From JAAFHI01 sp039793685 (GTDB lineage: Bacteria; Acidobacteriota; Blastocatellia; Chloracidobacteriales; Chloracidobacteriaceae): a stretch of DNA of 64,000 nucleotides. The position numbers and the translations under genes are program-made. This document shows positions 41,393-49,359 of the stretch, piece after piece. Below the pieces are notes generated by a model, which saw only the letters and a program-made list of their open reading frames with translations, had not been told where the DNA came from and made no database searches. Numbering within the stretch: position 1 is the stretch's first letter; every line of letters starts with the position of its first letter. The stretch lies in assembly GCA_039793685.1 (NCBI GenBank), contig JBDRAL010000078.1, positions 1-64,000 of the forward strand, given 5' to 3'.

Positions 41393-42910
41393 ATGCCAAG
41401 CACCGTCTGGATTCTCGGCGATCAGTTGACGCCGACGCACCCGGCGCTGGTCGGCGCGGATCGGTCCGACACGGTCATTCTGATGATCGAGTCCTCCGAG
41501 CGCGCCCGCCAGTTGCGCTATCACAAGCAGAAACTCGTCCTGATTTTTTCGGCCATGCGCCATTTTGCGGAAGAACTCCGCGCCGACGGCTGGCGGGTGG
41601 ATTACCGGCGCGAGCAGCCGGATTTCGCCGGGGCGTTCGCCGCCCACGTCGCGGAATTTCGACCGGCGCGGGTGAAAATGATGGAACCGACCGAGTACGG
41701 CGTGGCCGACCGGCTCGCCGCCGTGGTCGAGACCGCCGGAATCCCGTTTGAACTTCTTCCGACGACACTTTTTCTGAGCGACCGGGCGGAATTCGCGAAG
41801 CAGGCGCGGGGCAAGAAAACCCTTTTGATGGAAGCCTTTTACCGCCGGATGCGCCGCCAGACGGGCATTCTGATGGAGTCCGACGGCGAACCGGTCGGCG
41901 GCGCGTGGAATTTCGACAAGGAAAACCGCGAAACGCCGGAGCCGGGGCATCAATTTCCGCCGGTTCCGCTGTTTCCGCCCGACGACATTACTCGCGAGGT
42001 GATGAACTGGGTGGCGCGCGAGTTCCCGGACGCCTTCGGCCGGATGGAGCCGTTCGGGTGGGCGGTCACGCGGGCGGACGCGCGGGCGGCATTCGACGAT
42101 TTCCTCGAAAACCGGCTGGACCGGTTCGGGCCGTACGAGGACGCGATGGTTTCCGGCGAATACGCGCTCTATCACTCGCTCGTGTCGCCGTACCTCAACC
42201 TCGGTCTGCTCGACCCGCTCGAACTGGCGCGGGCGGCGGAGGCGGCCTACCGGGCGGGGAAGGTCCGGTTGAACTCGGCGGAGGGCATCGTCCGGCAGTT
42301 CATCGGCTGGCGCGAGTTCATCTATCAGTTGTACTGGCTGAAGATGCCGGAATTCGCCGAAATGAACTTTTTCGGCGACGAGCGACCTCTGCCGCATTAC
42401 TACTGGGACGGCGACACGCGGATGCGCTGCCTGCGCGAGTGCGTGACGCAGCTTCGCGAAACCGGGCACACGCACCACATCCAACGACTGATGGTGCTGG
42501 GAAATTTCGCCCTGATTGCCGGGATTCGGCCCCAGGAGGTGAACGAGTGGTTCTGGCTGGGGTATGTGGACGCCTTCGAATGGGTGACGCTGCCGAACGT
42601 CATCGGGATGACGCTGTATGCCGACGGCGGATTTCTGGCGACCAAGCCCTACGCCGCGAGCGCGGCTTATATTAATAAGATGAGCGATTACTGCCGGGGC
42701 TGTGCGTACGACGCGAAAAAGCGTCACGGCAAGGGCGCGTGCCCGTTCAACAGCCTCTACTGGGATTTTCTGGACCGGAATCGGGAAAAGCTGAAAACGA
42801 ATCAGCGGATGGCGATGATTTACGCCACTTGGGACCGGATGGCCGAGGCCGAGCGTTCACGCACGCTCGCCCACGCGGCGGAAGTCCTTTCCGGGCTGGA
42901 GCGCCTGTAA
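41393..42910 (+). CDS. Fe-S-type photolyase-like protein (PhrB/FeS-BCP family)
   Basis: A 505-aa protein of the deoxyribodipyrimidine photolyase-related family: TVWILGDQLTPTHPALVG at the N-terminus, RQFIGWREFIYQLYWLK and NVIGMTLYADGGFLATKPYA in the FAD domain. Cys ligands for a 4Fe-4S cluster are visible in RMRCLRECV and DYCRGCAYDA...GACPFNS. Members of this family repair (6-4) photoproducts using light. The start is chosen at MPSTVWILG; the ribosome-binding site is weak. Confidence 0.92.
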   Translation: MPSTVWILGDQLTPTHPALVGADRSDTVILMIESSERARQLRYHKQKLVLIFSAMRHFAEELRADGWRVDYRREQPDFAGAFAAHVAEFRPARVKMMEPTEYGVADRLAAVVETAGIPFELLPTTLFLSDRAEFAKQARGKKTLLMEAFYRRMRRQTGILMESDGEPVGGAWNFDKENRETPEPGHQFPPVPLFPPDDITREVMNWVAREFPDAFGRMEPFGWAVTRADARAAFDDFLENRLDRFGPYEDAMVSGEYALYHSLVSPYLNLGLLDPLELARAAEAAYRAGKVRLNSAEGIVRQFIGWREFIYQLYWLKMPEFAEMNFFGDERPLPHYYWDGDTRMRCLRECVTQLRETGHTHHIQRLMVLGNFALIAGIRPQEVNEWFWLGYVDAFEWVTLPNVIGMTLYADGGFLATKPYAASAAYINKMSDYCRGCAYDAKKRHGKGACPFNSLYWDFLDRNREKLKTNQRMAMIYATWDRMAEAERSRTLAHAAEVLSGLERL

Positions 42911-42944
42911 CCGCCTTCACCGCGTGCGCGGCTCAGGCGTGGCT

Positions 42945-43012
42945 TGGAGCGCGGACATCCTGTCCGCATGGTTTGAACTGCTGATTGGAGCGCGGACATC
43001 CTTGTCCGCATG
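42945..43012. repeat. Two copies of a short palindromic repeat
   Basis: TTGGAGCGCGGACATCC followed by TGTCCGCATG occurs at 42945-42970 and again at 42985-43012, with one extra T in the second. Each contains the hairpin GCGGACA/TGTCCGC. It sits between convergent photolyase and EamA genes, and could be a REP-type element serving as a terminator. Confidence 0.7.
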
Positions 43013-43025
43013 CCTTTTGCGCGGT

Positions 43026-44006
43026 TCAGGCAGTCGGGGCGTGGGAAATGTCGCCGATGGAACGGTCGGTGGAGTCGGCGAGTTTCCGGGGCGAGTGGTC
43101 GCCGCGAGTCATGAGGACGACCGCCGTGACGAGCAACGCGGCGGCGATAAAGGTCCGGCTGGAAAGGGGTTCGTGGTTGATCGCCCAGCCGAGCAGGACG
43201 GCGATGATCGGGTTGACGTAAGCGTAGGTCGCGACCATCCCCGGCGAGGCGTTCCGCGTGAGCCAGGTGTAGGCGGTAAAGGCCACGATCGAGGCAAAGG
43301 AAACCAGAAACGCGAAGGCGAGCCAGGATTCCATCGACACCTTCGCGATGTTGAATCCGGACCATTCCCCGAGCGCCGTCCCGGTGATGACGAGCGTCGC
43401 GCCACCGCAGAGCATCTGAAGGCTGGTCGAAAAGACCGGCGAGGCGGGCAGATCGGCCCGCGCGGCGAAGACCGAGCCGTTGGCCCATCCGATGGTGGCG
43501 ATGACGATGGCGAGAACGCCGAGCAGGTCCACGCTCGCCCGTCCGGAAAAGCCCGACGGCCCGACGAGGGTGACCGTCCCGACGACGCCGAGCGCGATGC
43601 CGAGCGCGACGAGCAGGTTCGGACGGCGGCGCGTGGCCTTCCACGTCAGCAGCACGACCCAGATCGGCTCGGTCGCGACGAGCAGCGCGGCCACCCCCGT
43701 GGCGATCCGCAATTCCGCCCAGACGACGAACCCGTTCCCGAACAGCATCAATAGGATACCGATGAGTCCGCAGTTCAGGAACTGCCGCCGGGTGGGGAGT
43801 TTTATCGAACCGTCGAGCAGCGGTTTCGCCAGCCAGACAAGCATCAGCAGACCCGCCGTGATGTACCGGAATCCGGCCATGAGAAAGGGCGGCATCGTCT
43901 TGATGGCGTAGACGATGCCGAGATAGCTCGAACCCCAGATGAGGTAAATCGCGGCGAAGGCGGCGACGAGCAGGCGCGGGTCGGGTCGGGTGGAACGGTC
44001 TTTCAT
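43026..44006 (-). CDS. EamA-family (YedA-like) transporter
   Basis: A 326-aa protein with ten helices in two EamA repeats: LVAAFAAIYLIWGSSYLGI, FGNGFVVWAELRIATGVAAL, ATEPIWVVLLTW, then ASIVAFTAYTWLTRNASPGM and ATYAYVNPIIAVLLGWAINH. Drug/metabolite exporter superfamily; substrate unknown. Confidence 0.9.
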   Translation of the reverse strand: MKDRSTRPDPRLLVAAFAAIYLIWGSSYLGIVYAIKTMPPFLMAGFRYITAGLLMLVWLAKPLLDGSIKLPTRRQFLNCGLIGILLMLFGNGFVVWAELRIATGVAALLVATEPIWVVLLTWKATRRRPNLLVALGIALGVVGTVTLVGPSGFSGRASVDLLGVLAIVIATIGWANGSVFAARADLPASPVFSTSLQMLCGGATLVITGTALGEWSGFNIAKVSMESWLAFAFLVSFASIVAFTAYTWLTRNASPGMVATYAYVNPIIAVLLGWAINHEPLSSRTFIAAALLVTAVVLMTRGDHSPRKLADSTDRSIGDISHAPTA

Positions 44007-44205
44007 AAACCGTGAATTGAAGCGTACCCGTGCGCCGCGTCAAAGCCGTCGCCCCGGAAAACCGGTTTTTCTCTCAAATCGGCTGACTCTGCCGTAACGT
44101 CAAATTTTGGATTGAACCTGACGGACGGTTCCGACGTTACAGGTAAGACCCGACAACCAAGCCCAGCCCTCCAACCCGCCCGGGGCGGAATGCCACTGTC
44201 CTCCT

Positions 44206-44949
44206 ATGCTCTTGATGGAACCCACGACCACCACGCCCGCCGTCCTGAACCTCGAAACTTTCGGAATGACCTCCATCGCGGAACTGGCCGCTCTTGGGGG
44301 GGCACTGGTCACGGTCAAAATCGGGTTCGTCGGGCCGTCGGTGGCCGACATGCGCGCGTTGACGCCTTCCGAGCGCCGCGCGATCTGCGGACGTCGGGTG
44401 GCGGAGACGGTCCAGGCGCTTGCGGCGTCACTCCTTTTCAAAAAAATCGTCAAGGAACGAATCCAGCCGGTCGGGGGCTGGATTTCGGTCGTTCTGGAGG
44501 CTGATCGCCTGCCGCGACTGATGCTTTACCCGAATATCGAATCCATTCGCATCGAGTCGGTCGAAGGGGTCGCCGCGATTCCGGCGCTTCAGGCAAAACC
44601 GCCGGTCACCCTGTGGTACACCGTGCGCGAACGCCTCGCGCTCGTCCCGGTCGAAGGCGAGCCCGCGGCGCTCGACCGCTTCACCAAGGAGCGCGTCGTC
44701 ATGATCGAGGCGGCCTCGCTTCAGGAAGTCGTCGAAAAAGCCATTGCCGAAGCCAACGCGCACGGGCAGCCGTTCTTCAACGGCGACTGCGAACTCGTCC
44801 GGTGGGAACTTGAGGAAATTTCCGAAATTTTCGCCTCGCTCGACGTCGGAAAAACATTAAATTCTTCCGGTACCGAGGTTTACGCGCAGGTTTCGAGTCA
44901 TCCAATCGACGCGTTCGACGACGATTCCTTCCTCCCCGACGACGAGTAG
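44206..44949 (+). CDS. Hypothetical protein with DUF4288-like C-terminus
   Basis: A 247-aa soluble protein. The N-terminal half (ALTPSERRAICGRRVAETVQ, WISVVLEADRLPRLMLYPN) is unfamiliar. The C-terminal half, ERVVMIEAASLQEVVEKAIA with CELVRWELEEISEIFASLDV and GTEVYAQVSS, has the DUF4288-like pattern of W-E-x-x and E-V-Y. ATG at 44206 or 44215. Confidence 0.6.
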   Translation: MLLMEPTTTTPAVLNLETFGMTSIAELAALGGALVTVKIGFVGPSVADMRALTPSERRAICGRRVAETVQALAASLLFKKIVKERIQPVGGWISVVLEADRLPRLMLYPNIESIRIESVEGVAAIPALQAKPPVTLWYTVRERLALVPVEGEPAALDRFTKERVVMIEAASLQEVVEKAIAEANAHGQPFFNGDCELVRWELEEISEIFASLDVGKTLNSSGTEVYAQVSSHPIDAFDDDSFLPDDE

Positions 44950-44977
44950 AACTCCCCTTGATAGCGGAAAACCGGAA

Positions 44978-45214
44978 ATGGCGAATCGCAAGCAGCGATT
45001 TTTTCGAAACGCACCGGGAAAATTCTACGTTGACGAGTCCTGTGTCTACTGCGACGTTTGCCGCGACACCGCCCCGACCGTCTTCGCGGAAGACAAGGAC
45101 AACGGCATGGCCTACGTCTTCAGCCAGCCGAAATCGGAAGAAGAACTGGAAGCGGCCCGCGAGGCCATGGATGCTTGCCCGACCGAATCCATCGGCGACG
45201 ACGGAGATGCGTAA
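44978..45214 (+). CDS. Single-cluster 4Fe-4S ferredoxin
   Basis: A 78-aa protein with CVYCDVCRDTAPTVF (C-x2-C-x2-C) and a fourth Cys in AMDACPTESIGD. This is the typical small monocluster ferredoxin (Fer4_13/Fer4_15-like). It may supply electrons to a nearby oxidoreductase, and it directly precedes moeA. Confidence 0.9.
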   Translation: MANRKQRFFRNAPGKFYVDESCVYCDVCRDTAPTVFAEDKDNGMAYVFSQPKSEEELEAAREAMDACPTESIGDDGDA

Positions 45215-45256
45215 GCGTTTTCCGGGCGTCAAACGCATCCTCCCGGAAGGTTCTTC

Positions 45257-46498
45257 ATGTCTCAGAGCACCCCCCCGCTTCCCGTCGCGGAAGCGCAACG
45301 CATCATTCTTGAAAACGTTTCCCCCATCGGCGTCGAGCGCCTGCCCGTGACCGAAACGGTCGGGCGCGTGCTGCGTGAAACGGTCATCGCGCCCGCCGAC
45401 ATTCCGCCGCACGACAATTCCGCGATGGACGGCTACGCCGTGGTTGCCGCCGACACCGCTGGAGCCGGGGCCGAAACGCCCGTCCGGCTGCGTGTCATCG
45501 GCGATCTGCCCGCGGGGAGAGTCCCGTCGGTGCCGCTTTCATCGGGACAGGCGATTCGAATCATGACCGGCGCGCCGATTCCGGTCGGGACGACCGGCGT
45601 GGTGATGGTCGAACGGACGAAAGCCGATGGCGAGTTTGTGGATGTTTCCGTTTCCGTCCGCGATGGGGAAAACATCCGCCCGCGCGGTGAAGATGTAAAA
45701 GCTGGAAGCGCAATCCTGAATCCGGGCGATGTGTTGCGGGCAGCCGAAATCGGGACGCTCGCGGCCATGCGGCGGTCGTTCGTGACGGTTTCGCGGTCGC
45801 CGGTGGTGGCGATTCTCGCGACCGGCGACGAACTGACCGAACCCGACGAACCCGCCGCGCCGGGAAAAATCGTCAACAGCAACGCCTACGCGCTGGCCGC
45901 GCTCGTACGCGAAGCAGGCGCGACGCCCCGCGTACTGCCCATCGTCCGCGACAGCCCGGAAGCCCTCGAAGCCTCGATTTCCGAAGCACTTGCGGCGGAT
46001 TTCATCGTGTCGTCGGGTGGCGTGTCGGTCGGCGATTACGACTACGTCAAACCGGTACTGGCGAAAATGGGCCTCGATGCGAAGTTCTGGCGCGTGTGGA
46101 TGAAACCGGGCAAGCCGCTGCTGTTCGGCACACTTCAAAACACGCCGTACATCGGTCTGCCGGGCAATCCGGTTTCCACGATGGTCTGTTTTCTGCTGTT
46201 TGTGCGTCCGGCGCTGCGGAAGGCGATGGGATTTCCCGAGGCGACGTGGCTGCCGCCGACCGTCACGGCGAAACTCGCGGCGGATGTAAAGACCAAGGCC
46301 GACCGTCCGACCTACCTCCGGGCGCGGATCACCTGGGCGGACGGCGGGTTCGTCGCGCGCGTGATGCCCGCGCAGGGGTCGGGGGTGCTGAGTTCGATGC
46401 TCGGCGCGGAAGGACTGGTCTTTTTCGAGGAAGGCAAGAAAACCGGCGCGGCGGGCGAGGACGTGCCGGTGGTGCTGATTCGGAACCCGTTCGAATAA
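45257..46498 (+). CDS. moeA: Molybdopterin molybdenumtransferase
   Basis: A 413-aa MoeA: PPHDNSAMDGYAVVAADTAG, RIMTGAPIPVGTTGVVMVE, VAILATGDELTEPDEPAAPG, IVSSGGVSVGDYDYVKPVLA, PGKPLLFGTL and LPGNPVSTMVCF. Inserts molybdate into adenylylated molybdopterin. Full length and intact. No other moco gene apart from the MOSC protein at 55020 is in the window. Confidence 0.95.
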   Translation: MSQSTPPLPVAEAQRIILENVSPIGVERLPVTETVGRVLRETVIAPADIPPHDNSAMDGYAVVAADTAGAGAETPVRLRVIGDLPAGRVPSVPLSSGQAIRIMTGAPIPVGTTGVVMVERTKADGEFVDVSVSVRDGENIRPRGEDVKAGSAILNPGDVLRAAEIGTLAAMRRSFVTVSRSPVVAILATGDELTEPDEPAAPGKIVNSNAYALAALVREAGATPRVLPIVRDSPEALEASISEALAADFIVSSGGVSVGDYDYVKPVLAKMGLDAKFWRVWMKPGKPLLFGTLQNTPYIGLPGNPVSTMVCFLLFVRPALRKAMGFPEATWLPPTVTAKLAADVKTKADRPTYLRARITWADGGFVARVMPAQGSGVLSSMLGAEGLVFFEEGKKTGAAGEDVPVVLIRNPFE

Positions 46499-46502
46499 AG
46501 AA

Positions 46503-46583
46503 AGTCTGGAGTCTGGAGTCGGAAGTCTGGAGTCAAAGCAGAATCCTTCCGGATGAAAAGTCTCGGGAGTCTCGGATGTCTTC
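46503..46583. repeat. Single-arm heptamer array, AGTCTGG family
   Basis: AGTCTGG AGTCTGG AGTCGGA AGTCTGG AGTCAAA in phase (46503-46537), with further AGTCTCG-like units at 46559-46577. Starts four nt after the moeA stop. Same family as 47605-47742 and 63531-63738. Confidence 0.7.
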
Positions 46584-46616
46584 GGGACTTTGGGGGTATT
46601 TGACGTTGTCTCCAGG

Positions 46617-46665
46617 AGAGCGCGGAGCGCTCGAAAGAATGTGAGCCTATGGCGCAAGCCATAGG
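46617..46665. other. Paired short hairpins in intergenic region
   Basis: GAGCGC-GGA-GCGCTC (46618-46632) and CCTATGGC-GCAA-GCCATAGG (46646-46665, perfect 8-bp stem with a GCAA tetraloop) lie 13 nt apart. No U-tract. May be a REP-like unit or an RNA structure before the M28 gene. Confidence 0.45.
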
Positions 46666-46745
46666 AAATTGTCGGTGTTCAGGGTTGACGGAAAAGTCGG
46701 ATACGGTCACAAAACGTTTTCAAGTCAAATCCGAAAAGAGTTCAC

Positions 46746-47600
46746 ATGATGCCGTTCCGCTTTCTGATCCGTCCGTTGCCCGTCGCGCTGGCGGCGGCAC
46801 TGTTTATCTTTCCCGGCACGGCGCGGCAGCTTGATGCCGGTCGGCCCTCCGTTTCGACCGTCGAATCCATTCATGAAGACGCCATTGCCGGACCGTGCGA
46901 CAACGCCCAGCGACAGGCGGCGGCGATTGCCCTCTTCAAGAAAATGGGCGCGACCGATGCCGACATCAAGGTTGAAAAGTTCAAGGATGTCGAAAACGTC
47001 GTCCTCACGCTCGAACCCGACCAGCCGGGCGATGACGGCCTTCTGGTCGTCGGCGCGCACTACGACAAGGTCAAGGAAGGTTGCGGCGCGATCGACAACT
47101 GGACCGGCATCACCATCGTCGCGCATTTGTACCGTTCGTTCAAAAAAGCGCCGCGCCATAAAAAGATGCTGTTTGTGGCGTTCGGACGCGAGGAAGAGGG
47201 CCTGATCGGTTCGAAGGCGATGGTCAAGGCGATTCCGAAGGAAAATCTTCCTCGATATTGCGCCATGGTGAATCTCGACAGCTTCGGGCAGGCCGCGCCG
47301 CAGGTCATTTCGAACATTTCCACCGGAAAACTCACCGACCTCGCCGAACGGATTGCAAAGGAGCGGAACATCACCTTCGCACAGTCCCCGATTGACGGCG
47401 TGGACGCCGATTCCAGCGCCTTTCGCGACCGCAAAATCCCGGCGGTCACGCTCCACGGTCTTTCCAACAATTTCTGGGAACTGATTCACACCAAAAACGA
47501 TACCGCCGACAAGATCAAGCCGATCAGTACCTATCTCGGCTACCGCCTCGCCTTTCTGATGCTGGTCAAACTGGACGCGGCGAAATGCCGGGAAATCTGA
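46746..47600 (+). CDS. Secreted M28-family zinc aminopeptidase
   Basis: A 284-aa protein with a signal (PVALAAALFIFPGTA). Metal and catalytic residues visible: VVGAHYDKVKEGCGAIDNWT, FGREEEGLIGSKAMV, MVNLDSFGQ, ADSSAFRDRKIPAVTLHG, and a final His in WELIHTKNDTADK. No PA insert, so simpler than the one at 37610. Periplasmic. Confidence 0.9.
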   Translation: MMPFRFLIRPLPVALAAALFIFPGTARQLDAGRPSVSTVESIHEDAIAGPCDNAQRQAAAIALFKKMGATDADIKVEKFKDVENVVLTLEPDQPGDDGLLVVGAHYDKVKEGCGAIDNWTGITIVAHLYRSFKKAPRHKKMLFVAFGREEEGLIGSKAMVKAIPKENLPRYCAMVNLDSFGQAAPQVISNISTGKLTDLAERIAKERNITFAQSPIDGVDADSSAFRDRKIPAVTLHGLSNNFWELIHTKNDTADKIKPISTYLGYRLAFLMLVKLDAAKCREI

Positions 47601-47604
47601 ACAA

Positions 47605-47742
47605 AGTCCGGAGTCTGGAGTCGAAAGTCTGGAGTCCTGACTGAAGCTTGCCGAGTTCAAATGAAAAAGCGTTCGGAAGTCTTGAAACTCCCGAACGCTT
47701 TTTGCTTTGACTCCAGACTCCCGACTTTCGACTCCAGACTTC
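47605..47742. repeat. Inverted heptamer array with nested terminator, AGTCTGG family
   Basis: Five left units (AGTCCGG AGTCTGG AGTCGAA AGTCTGG AGTCCTG, 47605-47639) face five right units (TGACTCC AGACTCC CGACTTT CGACTCC AGACTTC, 47708-47742). A perfect terminator hairpin sits between the arms. Confidence 0.8.
47664..47703. terminator. Bidirectional rho-independent terminator
   Basis: AAAAAGCGTTCGG at 47664-47676 and its exact complement CCGAACGCTTTTT at 47691-47703 form a 13-bp stem with a 14-nt loop. It serves the convergent M28 and anti-sigma genes and is nested inside the heptamer element. Confidence 0.85.
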
Positions 47743-47746
47743 TTCC

Positions 47747-48499
47747 TCATCCTTTAATCAGAACTTGATCGACCAGAAAAACGATCTGGGTGGCAATCGG
47801 GTTGCCCTGCTTGGTTCGCGCCGGGCGGAACGCCGTCCGCTGGAGGGCTGCGTCGATGGCGGCGGCGGTCCGGGGGTCGGTGTTGGGCGAAACCAGCCGG
47901 ATGCACCGGGCCTGGCCGGTCGGCGAAACTTCGGCGATGATGACCACGCCGCCCTCTTCATCGGTCAGAAACAGCGCGGAGGGTTGCGCCGCGCTGCCGG
48001 GCGCGACGGTTCCGATGGTCGGGCGCGTGTAGGCGATCGGGCGGGCGTTTTGCGCGCGGGGCACGAAGGGCCGCATGTCTTCCACCGGCATGTAGATCAC
48101 GTTGTACTCCGGTCCCTGCGTCAGCCGCATTACCGGTTTGAACGACACCAGCACCCCGACGAACAGCATGGCGGTGATGGCGAGGCCGACCCCATAGCCG
48201 GTCGCCATCGGACGAACCGCCAGACGGCGCAGCAGCCAGCGGAAGTCGGTCCAGTGTTCGCGTTCGCGGCGCAGGGCGGCATCCCGCATGGCGCTCACGA
48301 TGGCGCGGGACAGCGCAGGATCGGCGGGTGTTTCGGGCAGGTCGCGTAACGCGGCGCGAACCGTTTGAAGATCAACGAGTTGCGCGTGGCAGGCAGCGCA
48401 GTGCGACGCATGGAAAGCCATTGCATCGGTGTGTTCTCCCGGCAGGTCGGCATCGACGTACGGGGAAAGATTCTGGGTGAACTGTTCGCAATTCATCAT
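47747..48499 (-). CDS. Membrane anti-sigma factor with TonB-like periplasmic domain
   Basis: A 250-aa protein with AAGGAGG upstream. N-terminal zinc-finger anti-sigma domain: CEQFTQNLSPYVDADLPGEH and HASHCAACHAQLVDL (H-x3-C-x2-C). One transmembrane helix (GYGVGLAITAMLFVGVLVSF, about 102-121). The periplasmic part ends in a TonB_C-like domain (EVSPTGQARCIRLVSPNTDP, AAIDAALQRTAFRPARTKQG). It holds the ECF sigma factor encoded 26 nt upstream. An unusual sensor arrangement. Confidence 0.85.
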   Translation of the reverse strand: MMNCEQFTQNLSPYVDADLPGEHTDAMAFHASHCAACHAQLVDLQTVRAALRDLPETPADPALSRAIVSAMRDAALRREREHWTDFRWLLRRLAVRPMATGYGVGLAITAMLFVGVLVSFKPVMRLTQGPEYNVIYMPVEDMRPFVPRAQNARPIAYTRPTIGTVAPGSAAQPSALFLTDEEGGVVIIAEVSPTGQARCIRLVSPNTDPRTAAAIDAALQRTAFRPARTKQGNPIATQIVFLVDQVLIKG

Positions 48500-48524
48500 C
48501 GGTTTCGAGCCTCCTTCGTCCCGT

Positions 48525-49181
48525 TCAGAAACGGTCCTTCAAGGCTTGGCGCAAGGCTTCGCGTCCGCGGGCGATGCGCGATTTGACCGTGCCGACGGAA
48601 AGTTCGAGGGCTTCGGCGATTTCCTCGTACGTCAGGCCGCGCACATCGCGCATGACGACGGCGACGCGGAAATCGAATTTCAGGGTGGCGAGCGCCGCGG
48701 TCAGGTGCCGCTGGCGTTCAAGCAGCAGCGTCTGCTGCTCGGGATCAAGGTCGGACGAGGCGATTCGTTCGGCCAGCGATTGACCGTCCTCGGTTTCGAC
48801 GGCGTCGAGCGAGACGGTTTCGCGCCGCCAGCGGCGTTTCCACCACCGTTGGTGATTCGACGCCTGATTGACGGCGATACGATAGATCCACGTCTTCATT
48901 TCACAGTCGCCGCGAAACGATTTGGCGAAGCGGAAGACGTTCAAAAAGGTTTCCTGGGTCAGGTCGCGGGCATCTTCGGGATGGTTCAGCAACCGGAACA
49001 GCAGGTTGTAGACCATCGGCTGATAGCGGGCGACCAGTTGCTCGAACGCCGCGTTGCGACCTTCGCGGATGCCTTCGAGCAGGGCGGTGTCGACGACGGA
49101 CAGCCGACCGCACGGAGCGGCGGCAAATTCCGTCCCTTCGGCAGTCGTGGTCAATGCGGCGATGTCCTCAACTCGCATCAT
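48525..49181 (-). CDS. ECF RNA polymerase sigma factor (RpoE-like)
   Basis: A 218-aa sigma-70 family factor: region 2 FEQLVARYQPMVYNLLFRLL, EDARDLTQETFLNVFRFAKS, MKTWIYRIAVNQASNHQRWW; region 4 VMRDVRGLTYEEIAEALELS, VGTVKSRIARGREALRQAL. Followed directly by its anti-sigma factor, the usual autoregulated pair. An N-terminal 30-residue extension is longer than in most ECFs. Confidence 0.93.
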   Translation of the reverse strand: MMRVEDIAALTTTAEGTEFAAAPCGRLSVVDTALLEGIREGRNAAFEQLVARYQPMVYNLLFRLLNHPEDARDLTQETFLNVFRFAKSFRGDCEMKTWIYRIAVNQASNHQRWWKRRWRRETVSLDAVETEDGQSLAERIASSDLDPEQQTLLLERQRHLTAALATLKFDFRVAVVMRDVRGLTYEEIAEALELSVGTVKSRIARGREALRQALKDRF

Positions 49182-49359
49182 CTCGATGGCGCTCCACGAA
49201 GATTTCGAAAGCGTACAGTGGCCTTCGACACCGGTTTTCAGAAAAGGTTCCCGAAAAATATGCCGGTTCCGGAAGCGAAAGGCGAGTTGGGGCGGTAAAC
49301 TGGGGAAGGATAGCCACGGATTACACGGATTACACGGATAACAAGTACGGATTCAGCAA

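Noticed and set aside
41312..42727. 471-aa minus-strand frame opposite the photolyase
   Set aside because: The plus-strand photolyase is convincing, with Fe-S Cys ligands; this frame has none of these features.
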